In this document: positions 32,522 through 38,603 of the stretch, piece after piece | Layout of the letters: every line of letters starts with the position of its first letter | Numbering within the stretch: position 1 is the stretch's first letter | Assembly: GCA_025361205.1 (NCBI GenBank) | Contig: JANYAS010000017.1 | Span: forward strand, 1-38,603 | DNA length: 38,603 nucleotides | From: Holophagaceae bacterium | GTDB taxonomy: Bacteria > Acidobacteriota > Holophagae > Holophagales > Holophagaceae | Direction: 5' to 3' | The notes under the pieces: generated by a model | What the model saw: the letters and a program-made list of their open reading frames with translations, nothing else | What the model was told of the DNA's origin: nothing | The model's database searches: none | Program-made: the position numbers and the translations under genes

Positions 32522-34140
32522 GCGGCACCCACGCCTCCACCGCACCACCGAGCTACCTGGTGGATACCGGGACGCGCAAAGGCCTCATGGCCTGGCTGAC
32601 CACCACGGACCACAAGCGCATCGGGGTGCTCTACCTGGGCGCGATGGTCACCTTCTTCATGGTGGCCATGGGCGTTGGCTTTGTCATGCGCCTGGTGCAG
32701 TTGACCACCTTCCAGAAATTGATCTCAGCCCAGACCTATAACGCCCTGTTCACGGTCCATGGCGTGATCATGATCTTCCTATTTGTGATTCCGGGCCTCC
32801 CAGCCGTTTTCGGAAACTTCTTCCTGCCCATCCTCATCGGCGCGAAGGACGTGGCCTTCCCGCGGCTGAACCTCACCTCCTGGTACTTCTTCATGGCCGG
32901 GGCCATCCTTGCCGTGCTATCGCTCTTCACCGGGGGCGGCGCCCCTGACACGGGCTGGAGCTTCTACGCCCCCTTCAGCCTGAAGACCGGCACCAACGTC
33001 TCCCTGGCGGTGTTCGCGGCCTTCGTGCTGGGCTTCTCCTCGATGCTCACGGGCATCAACTTCATCACCACCATCCACCGCCTGCGGGCCCCCGGGATGA
33101 AGTGGTTCCGGATGCCCCTGTTCTGCTGGGCCGTGTATTCCACCGCCTGGATCCAGCTCCTGGCCACCCCCATCATCGCCATCACCCTGGTCCTGGTCAT
33201 CCTTGAACGGTTCTTCGGCATCGGCATCTTCGATCCCGCCAAGGGTGGCGATCCGCTGCTCTACCAGCACCTCTTCTGGATCTACTCGCATCCGGCTGTT
33301 TACATCATGATTCTGCCGGCCATGGGTGCCATCACGGAGATCATTCCCACTTTCGCCAAGCGCACCATCTTCGGCTACAAGGCCATCGCCTTCAGCTCCA
33401 TCGCCATCGCCGCCGTGGGCAGCCTGGTCTGGGCCCACCACATGTTCACCTCTGGCATGAGTAACGTGGCCCAGATCGTGTTCTCCCTGCTGACGATGAT
33501 CGTGGCCGTACCCAGCGCCATCAAGGTTTTCAACTGGGTGGGCACCCTCTACAAGGGCAGCATCGACTTCCAGCCGCCCCTGCTCTTCACCCTGACCTTC
33601 ATCTTCCTGTTCTGCATCGGCGGCCTCACGGGCGTCATGCAGGGGGCCTTGGCCGTCAATGTGCACCTGCACGACACCTACTTCATCGTGGGGCATTTCC
33701 ACTACGTGATGTTTGGCGGCACAGTCATGGGGTTCTTCGCGGCCCTGCTCTACTGGTTCCCCAAGATGTTCGGCAAAATGTACTCCAAGAAGGCCATCTA
33801 CGCCTCCTGGTTCCCCATGTTCGTCGGCTTCAACATGCTCTACTTCGGCATGCTGATCCTGGGGATGCTGGGCATGCCGCGGCGCTACTACGTCCACCTC
33901 CCCCAGTACCACACCCTCCACGTGGTGGCGACGGTGGGCAGCTGGTTCCTGGTCCTGGGCCTCCTTGGCTTCTTCGCGACCCTGCTCTACGCGATCTTCA
34001 AGGGTGAGAAGGCCGAGGACAATCCCTGGGGCGGCCTGACCCTCGAGTGGACCATCCCCAGCCCGCCGCCCGTCGAGAACTTCGACGAGATCCCGACCAT
34101 CACCGCAGGCCCCTATGTCTTCCCCCAGGAGGCCCAATGA
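32518..34140 (+). CDS. ctaD: Cytochrome c oxidase subunit I, A2-type heme-copper oxidase
   Basis: A 540-residue catalytic subunit with about 12-13 membrane segments. The CuB/Tyr motif reads YSHPAVY at 256-262 (CuB His258, cross-linking Tyr262). Replacing the A1-type GHPEV glutamate by YS before HP is the mark of A2-type oxidases such as Rhodothermus caa3. WAHHMF gives the CuB His pair, and HLHDTYFIVGHFHYV near 382-396 carries the heme ligands. FGNFFLP and KDVAFPRLN keep the D-channel Asn and Asp. It reduces oxygen to water and pumps protons. Coupled by ATGA on both sides. Confidence 0.96.
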   Translation: MSGTHASTAPPSYLVDTGTRKGLMAWLTTTDHKRIGVLYLGAMVTFFMVAMGVGFVMRLVQLTTFQKLISAQTYNALFTVHGVIMIFLFVIPGLPAVFGNFFLPILIGAKDVAFPRLNLTSWYFFMAGAILAVLSLFTGGGAPDTGWSFYAPFSLKTGTNVSLAVFAAFVLGFSSMLTGINFITTIHRLRAPGMKWFRMPLFCWAVYSTAWIQLLATPIIAITLVLVILERFFGIGIFDPAKGGDPLLYQHLFWIYSHPAVYIMILPAMGAITEIIPTFAKRTIFGYKAIAFSSIAIAAVGSLVWAHHMFTSGMSNVAQIVFSLLTMIVAVPSAIKVFNWVGTLYKGSIDFQPPLLFTLTFIFLFCIGGLTGVMQGALAVNVHLHDTYFIVGHFHYVMFGGTVMGFFAALLYWFPKMFGKMYSKKAIYASWFPMFVGFNMLYFGMLILGMLGMPRRYYVHLPQYHTLHVVATVGSWFLVLGLLGFFATLLYAIFKGEKAEDNPWGGLTLEWTIPSPPPVENFDEIPTITAGPYVFPQEAQ

Positions 34141-34739
34141 CCGGACACGTCCATCGTGACGACCTCGGCGCCAGGCTCGGGATGTGGCTCTTCCTCGTCA
34201 CGGAGATGATCCTCTTCGGAGGGCTCTTCATCGCCTACTCCTACATGCGCTACCGCTACCCGGCCGAGTTCCACCACGGCGGCGGGGAGCTGAACGCCAC
34301 CCTGGGCATCATCAACACCATCGTCCTCCTCACCAGCAGCCTCACGGTGGTGCTGAGCATCGTGGCCATCCAGAAGGCGGACAAGCGCAAGGCCATCGCC
34401 TTCCTGGCCACCACCATCGGGCTCGGCCTCGTCTTCCTGGTCATCAAGGGCTTCGAATGGGCGGCCAAGTTCCACCACGGCCTCTATCCCAGCGCCCCCC
34501 ACCTGGGCACCCTTCCCCAGGGTGAACAGGTGTTCTTCGGCCTCTACTTCACGATGACCGGGCTGCATGGCCTCCATGTGCTGGTGGGCATCTCCGTCCT
34601 CACCGTCCTCGCGCGCATGGTGGGCACCGGTTCCATCCGGCAGGACCGCTACATCCACCTCGAGAACGGGGGCCTCTACTGGCACCTGGTGGACGTGATC
34701 TGGATCTTCCTCCTTCCCCTGTTCTACCTGGCGGCATAG
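34137..34739 (+). CDS. ctaE: Cytochrome c oxidase subunit III
   Basis: A 200-residue membrane protein with five segments, the short bacterial form of subunit III. LGMWLFLVTEMILFGGLF at about 13-30 and the ENGGLYWHLVDVIWIFLLPLFYL ending are conserved. It stabilises subunit I and supports proton uptake. The start at 34137 is fixed by the ATGA overlap with cox1; an upstream in-frame start would run into cox1 with no similarity. cox4 follows after 9 bases. Confidence 0.93.
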   Translation: MTGHVHRDDLGARLGMWLFLVTEMILFGGLFIAYSYMRYRYPAEFHHGGGELNATLGIINTIVLLTSSLTVVLSIVAIQKADKRKAIAFLATTIGLGLVFLVIKGFEWAAKFHHGLYPSAPHLGTLPQGEQVFFGLYFTMTGLHGLHVLVGISVLTVLARMVGTGSIRQDRYIHLENGGLYWHLVDVIWIFLLPLFYLAA

Positions 34740-34748
34740 GGAAACGGC

Positions 34749-35060
34749 ATGAGCGACTACACGCACGACTCCCATGTCTCCACCGAGCACGCCGTGGCCC
34801 ACCCCGGCTACGGCATCTTCATCAAGGTATGGGTGGCCCTGGTCATCCTCACGGGCCTCCTGGTCCTCTCCAGCCACTTCGGCCAGAGCTACGCGGTCTG
34901 GGGCCTCTTGACGCTCACCCCCATCAAGGCCGGCCTCGTCTTCTACTACTTCATGCACCTGAAGTACGAAGGCGCCCTGCTCAAGGGCGTGGTCCTGATC
35001 ACGATCGGGACGCTGCTGATCTTCTTCGCTCTGTTGTTCTCCGATGTCGCTTTCCACTAA
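34749..35060 (+). CDS. ctaF: Cytochrome c oxidase subunit IV
   Basis: A 103-residue protein with three membrane segments (about 24-42, 49-68, 77-98) and a His-rich N-terminal tail. The KAGLVFYYFMHLKYEG stretch at 59-74 is the hallmark of bacterial (prokaryotic-type) oxidase subunit IV. It is an accessory subunit. It sits between cox3 and cox2, which follows after 9 bases. Confidence 0.88.
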   Translation: MSDYTHDSHVSTEHAVAHPGYGIFIKVWVALVILTGLLVLSSHFGQSYAVWGLLTLTPIKAGLVFYYFMHLKYEGALLKGVVLITIGTLLIFFALLFSDVAFH

Positions 35061-35069
35061 GGATCAGCC

Positions 35070-36029
35070 ATGGAATGGATGAAGCAAGCCGCCATCTCCG
35101 CCCAGAAATCGGACGCGGTGTTCTTCTATGTGTTCGGGCTGTCCGTGGCCTTTCTCTTGTTCATCACGGCGCTGATGATCTATTTCGTCATCCGGTACGA
35201 CAAGAAGCGCCACCCGGTGGCCTCCCAGATCGAGGGCCACGTGGGCCTGGAGATCGTCTGGACCGTCATCCCCCTGATCCTCTTCCTGTCGATCTTCTAC
35301 TACGGCTGGACCAACTACGAATACATGAGCCAGGCCCCTCGGGAGTCCATGGTCGTCAAGGTCATGGCCCGGCAGTGGAGCTGGTCCTTCGAATACCCCA
35401 ACGGCAAGCAGAGCAAGGTGCTCTTCGCGCCCCTCGAGAAACCCATGAAGCTCGAGGTCCGCAGCGCCGACATGGTGCACGGCTTCTACGTGCCCTCGTT
35501 CCGCCTGAAGATCGACGCCGTGCCCGCCCGGGCCAACACGACCTGGTTCCAGGCCACCAGGCTGGGCGCCTACGACATCGAATGCACCGTCATCTGCGGC
35601 GTGGACCACAGCCTGATGCTGAGCAAGGTGGTCGTGGTGCCCGAGGACGAGTTCAAGGCCTGGTACTTCGGCGGAGAGAATGCCCCCGAGCCGGGGAAGA
35701 GTCTCACGGCCGCCGGAACCCCTGCGGCACCGCCGGACGAGCCCAAGGGACTGGCCCTGCTCAAGGCCAACGGCTGTCTCGAATGCCACTCCGTGGATGG
35801 GAAGCCCATGGTCGGGCCCACCTTCAAGGGGCTCTTCGGCAAGTCCGAACAGATCAAGGTCGCCGGGGTAGACCAGACGGTCACGGTGGACGAGGCCTAT
35901 CTTCGCCGGGCCATTCTGAACCCCGAGAGTCAGGTGGTCCGGGGCTACCCGGCCGACACCATGCCCGCCGCCGAGCTCAAGCCCGACGAGTTGAGTCAGG
36001 TCGTCACCTACCTCAAGACGTTGAAGTAG
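35070..36029 (+). CDS. ctaC: Cytochrome c oxidase subunit II with fused heme c domain (caa3-type)
   Basis: A 319-residue subunit. Two membrane segments (about 20-43 and 62-83) precede the cupredoxin CuA domain: His137, Cys172, Cys176, His180 and Met183 (CTVICGVDHSLM) form the CuA site. WSWSFEYPNG near 103-112 is the aromatic electron-entry patch. A Pro/Ala linker (about 210-222) joins a C-terminal cytochrome c domain with heme site CLECH at 236-240 and the MPAAEL methionine near 299. The fused heme identifies a caa3-type enzyme. There is no cleavable signal. Placing cox2 after cox1-cox3-cox4 is an unusual order. Confidence 0.95.
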   Translation: MEWMKQAAISAQKSDAVFFYVFGLSVAFLLFITALMIYFVIRYDKKRHPVASQIEGHVGLEIVWTVIPLILFLSIFYYGWTNYEYMSQAPRESMVVKVMARQWSWSFEYPNGKQSKVLFAPLEKPMKLEVRSADMVHGFYVPSFRLKIDAVPARANTTWFQATRLGAYDIECTVICGVDHSLMLSKVVVVPEDEFKAWYFGGENAPEPGKSLTAAGTPAAPPDEPKGLALLKANGCLECHSVDGKPMVGPTFKGLFGKSEQIKVAGVDQTVTVDEAYLRRAILNPESQVVRGYPADTMPAAELKPDELSQVVTYLKTLK

Positions 36030-36041
36030 GCCGGTGCCGCC

Positions 36042-36935
36042 TTGACCGCCGCCGTGCTTCCCGCTCCCAAACCCAGCCTGGCTTCCACCCTGCTGGAGCT
36101 CACCAAGCTGCGCATCTCCGGCGCCTCCACCTTCACGGCGGCGGCCGGATACATCGCCTGCCTCCGGGGGGCGGATGCCGGCCTGATCACCACCCTGCTC
36201 GGCATCCTGCTCCTGGCCATGGGCTCCAGCGCCCTCAACGAGTACCAGGAGCGGCACTTCGACGCGATCATGCCGCGGACCTGGCACCGGCCCATCCCCC
36301 GCGGCGACCTCAGCCCCGCGGCGGCCCTGGCCATCGCCTGCGGCCTCGCCGTGTCCGGTTTCCTGGTCCTCCTCCTGGCCCACAACCTGGCCTCGGCCCT
36401 GCTCGGGGCCCTGGCCATGCTCTGGTACAACGCCTTCTACACCCCCCTCAAGCGCGTCAGCGCCTTCGCCGTGGTGCCAGGTTCCCTCATCGGCGCCCTG
36501 CCGCCGGCCATCGGCTGGACCGCGGCCGGAGGCCACATCTCCGATCCCTCCATCCTGGCGCTGGCCTTCGTCTTCTTCATCTGGCAGGTGCCCCACTTCT
36601 GGATGCTGGTGGCCCTCCACGCCGAGGGCTACGAGGAGGCGGGCTTCCCCACCCTGGTGAAGGTCTTCGGGCGGCAGCGCCTCGCCCGCCTCAGCTTCAC
36701 CTGGATCTGCGGCACGGCGGCGGCCTGCGCCCTGCTGCCGATGTTCCGGGTGGTCCTTGTGCTCCCGACCCTGACGCTCCTCGCCGGCTCGGCCCTCTGG
36801 CTGGTCTACGGTGGCGCCGTGCTGCTGCGGCCCGATCCAGATGCCCCGGTGTTCCGGCGCGCCTTCATGAACATCAACCTCTTCGCCCTGCTCCTGACCG
36901 CCGCGGTCATCCTCGATCCGTTCCTGGCACGATAG
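36042..36935 (+). CDS. ctaB: Protoheme IX farnesyltransferase (heme o synthase)
   Basis: A 297-residue UbiA-family enzyme with about eight to nine membrane segments. It adds a farnesyl group to heme b to make heme o, the precursor of heme a. The prenyl-binding motif is NEYQERHFDAIMPRTWHRP (about 66-84): the usual first Asp is Glu here. The second motif, YTPLKR, is near 132-137. The start codon is TTG at 36042; no in-frame ATG fits upstream. The first 15 residues are poorly conserved. It lies 12 bases after cox2 and closes the respiratory operon; heme a synthase (ctaA) is not in the window. Confidence 0.9.
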   Translation: MTAAVLPAPKPSLASTLLELTKLRISGASTFTAAAGYIACLRGADAGLITTLLGILLLAMGSSALNEYQERHFDAIMPRTWHRPIPRGDLSPAAALAIACGLAVSGFLVLLLAHNLASALLGALAMLWYNAFYTPLKRVSAFAVVPGSLIGALPPAIGWTAAGGHISDPSILALAFVFFIWQVPHFWMLVALHAEGYEEAGFPTLVKVFGRQRLARLSFTWICGTAAACALLPMFRVVLVLPTLTLLAGSALWLVYGGAVLLRPDPDAPVFRRAFMNINLFALLLTAAVILDPFLAR

Positions 36936-36948
36936 CCAACAGGGAGGC

Positions 36949-37012
36949 TAGACTTCACGTCATGCCCCCCCGGAACCTGGATCATTCGCGCACGGTCCTG
37001 CCATGGACGTGA
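36949..37012 (+). promoter_or_regulatory. Promoter with possible 16-codon leader ORF before the ATPase gene
   Basis: TAGACT at 36949-36954 is followed by 7 bases and ATG 36962, the same spacing as at ftsQ and murB. That ATG opens a 16-codon frame ending in TGA at 37010-37012, which overlaps the ATG of the large ATPase gene at 37003 by 10 bases. The ATPase start has no Shine-Dalgarno sequence, so a leaderless leader peptide could couple its translation. Alternatively this is only a 40-base untranslated leader. Confidence 0.35.
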
Positions 37013-38603
37013 CCCGCTTCCTGGGCGCGCATCGGTTCACGTGGCTCCTGGAACTCGGTCAGGGGCCGGGCTGCGCGTGGCACCTCATGCGGCGCGAGAG
37101 CGACGGCGGCCGCTTCCTGGCGCAGCTCTGGTCCCCCCGGCCCTCGGACCATGAGCTCGACCAGCTGCGGGAGACCTTTCTTAGGCGCTTCCTGGATGCG
37201 GGCCCCCTCGATCCGGTGCACGGCCATCTGGGCCATGACGATGAGCAGGCCTGGTATCTGCAGGGACTCCTGGGCACGCCCCTGTCCCGGCTGTGGCCCG
37301 AGTGGGACGAAGGCCAGCGCGAGGCGCTGCTGCAGCATCTGGCCGTTCTCAGTGCCGCCAATCCCCATCCCCGGTTCCTGCATCCCGAGGCCATCACCTT
37401 CGGCCGGGGCGTCACCCATCTGCCCCGCATCATGGGCGAGCCGCCCTGGGGCCTCGCCCGGCTGCCCACCTTGCTGCCCCAGGACCTGCCCGCCTCCCCG
37501 TCCCACGACGACCTTCCCTGGATCCATGCCCGGGACCTGTCCGAGCTCGTGTCGCACCCCATCCGCGGCCGGGGCCAGGAGCTGACCTACCTCAAGTCCC
37601 TGGTGCTGGGCCTGAGCGCGACCATCCCCATGGAGCGCATCGTGCTGCTGCAGGGGGAGGAGGGGGTCGGCAAGGAACACCTCGCTGCCTGGGCCTGCGC
37701 CGTGGCGGAGAGCGAGGGCATCTGGGTCCACCACCTCACCGCCTCCCACGAGGAGCCGCCGGGCCGCTTCCTGGGGCGCCTGCTGGAGGCGCTCCTGCTG
37801 GGCAGCGAGGTGGACCTCTATGCCCAGAACCCCGGCGTGGCCAAATCGCTGTCGCTGCGGGTGCAGGCCTTCGCGTTCCTGACCGGCGGCCGTGCCCTGA
37901 ACCGCCAGGAGGCGGGCCCCGAACCCGAAGAGCTCAAGGCCGCCCTGGAGGCCATCGCCTTCTCGGCCACGATCCACCCGCGCTTCATCCACCTCTCGAA
38001 CCTGGACCGGGCCACTCCGGAAGTGGTGGCCCTGATCCGCGATCTGGTTCGGGCCTCCAACGTGCCCTGGCTCCTCTCGCTCACCACCGGTGCCCAGGGC
38101 GCGGGGCTCAGGCCCCTCATCGCCGAACTGAAATCCGAGGCCAGGGCCGCCGTCGTGGGGCTCAACCGCCTGGAAGACGAGGATCTGCGGGACGTGCTGG
38201 GGGACCTGCTGGGCCGCCACACCTTGCCGGTGGACTACCAGACCGAGCTCCTGAGCAGCAGCCTCGGCAATCCCGGGCTCCTGCGCAATTTCCTCGAACT
38301 GGCCCAGCAGGAGGGTGCCCTGCTCTGGACGGAGGGCTGCTGGTCCCTGGCCCCCGGGCGGCCCCCCGCGCTCCGGGCCGAGGAAGACCTCATGCGCCAG
38401 ATCTTCCTGGGCCGGCTCCAGCGCCTCGCTCCGGCCTCGGCCACCCTGGTGCGGCTGCTGGCCCTGGCGGACAAGCCCCTCCCCATCGCCTCCCTGGGGC
38501 GGCTCCTGGGCCTGGCCGGCGATCGGCTGGAAGACGCGCTGCAGGAGGCGGTGGGGTCCCGGCTCGTCCTCCTCCGGCGGAACGATGCCACCATCCCGGA
38601 ACC
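37003..38603 (+). CDS. Large STAND/AAA-type ATPase-like signalling protein, cut by the window end
   Basis: At least 533 residues; no stop before the window end. The first ~165 residues have no clear motif but, by position before an ATPase module, could be a degenerate kinase-like or sensory domain. GRGQELTYLKSLVLGLS (about 188-204) is the usual lead-in of AAA_16-type ATPases, followed by QGEEGVGKEH at 217-226. That is a P-loop in which the Ser/Thr after Lys is Glu225, so nucleotide binding may be weak. FIHLSNLDRA near 327-336 lies where Walker B is expected. The rest is helical, Leu-rich and winged-helix-like. Proteins of this layout are often sensors or transcription regulators; the C-terminal output domain lies outside. 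Confidence 0.55.
   Translation, partial: MDVTRFLGAHRFTWLLELGQGPGCAWHLMRRESDGGRFLAQLWSPRPSDHELDQLRETFLRRFLDAGPLDPVHGHLGHDDEQAWYLQGLLGTPLSRLWPEWDEGQREALLQHLAVLSAANPHPRFLHPEAITFGRGVTHLPRIMGEPPWGLARLPTLLPQDLPASPSHDDLPWIHARDLSELVSHPIRGRGQELTYLKSLVLGLSATIPMERIVLLQGEEGVGKEHLAAWACAVAESEGIWVHHLTASHEEPPGRFLGRLLEALLLGSEVDLYAQNPGVAKSLSLRVQAFAFLTGGRALNRQEAGPEPEELKAALEAIAFSATIHPRFIHLSNLDRATPEVVALIRDLVRASNVPWLLSLTTGAQGAGLRPLIAELKSEARAAVVGLNRLEDEDLRDVLGDLLGRHTLPVDYQTELLSSSLGNPGLLRNFLELAQQEGALLWTEGCWSLAPGRPPALRAEEDLMRQIFLGRLQRLAPASATLVRLLALADKPLPIASLGRLLGLAGDRLEDALQEAVGSRLVLLRRNDATIPE

Noticed and set aside
35064..36620. A 518-codon minus-strand open frame opposite cox2 and ctaB
   Set aside because: It spans two well-identified genes and the space between them, has no motif and is explained by few A+T-rich stops on the opposite strand.

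Overview
High-G+C bacterial chromosome segment with dense coding on both strands. The gene set is that of a diderm with lipoproteins: Lnt, a LolC/LolD-type exporter, a patatin-like lipoprotein, murB-ftsQ-ftsA-ftsZ, and a complete alternative complex III (ACIII) operon joined to a caa3-type oxidase. Composition and gene content fit Acidobacteriota of the Holophaga/Geothrix type. That assignment is inference from gene content and style, since the window holds no rRNA or other strong marker. I see no tRNA, rRNA, CRISPR, transposase, prophage or origin.

Layout. 1-284 holds a candidate structured RNA (a 16-bp stem enclosing small hairpins) and the promoter of a DUF4149 membrane protein. hflX runs convergently to that gene and overlaps it. 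Divergent from hflX is a PilZ/pseudo-receiver gene, lolC-like and lolD-like operon. 5363-7771 holds a secreted protein of unknown function, a PDZ aspartyl protease and ruvX. 7848-9928 is a GMC oxidoreductase coupled to ogt. 9991-11328 encodes an exported putative gluzincin metallopeptidase with less GC-biased codons. 11363-15764 is murB-ftsQ-ftsA-ftsZ, the tail of a dcw cluster without ddl. A PqqD-like gene and an OPT transporter face it on the minus strand. 18637-23149 holds a patatin-like lipoprotein, a SpoU methyltransferase, lnt, a GNAT and maf, with several overlapping start and stop codons.

23457-36935 is one long co-directional respiratory operon: actA (five hemes), a 63-codon small ORF, actB, actC, an actD-actE fusion, actF, a membrane-anchored cytochrome c, a Sco copper chaperone, cox1, cox3, cox4, cox2 (with a fused heme c domain) and ctaB. 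The inferred pathway is quinol to ACIII to c-type hemes to the CuA/heme c subunit to an A2-type heme-copper oxidase, with CtaB and Sco supplying heme and copper assembly. The window ends inside a large ATPase-like signalling protein.

Two wider patterns stand out. Several genes have a TAGACT-like -10 element only 6-7 bases before the start codon, which suggests leaderless transcripts. Intergenic spaces carry small dispersed repeats: a GGAGTCTGGAG inverted-repeat element in two places, a CGCAGATGA palindrome, and a 14-bp-stem palindrome inside actB.
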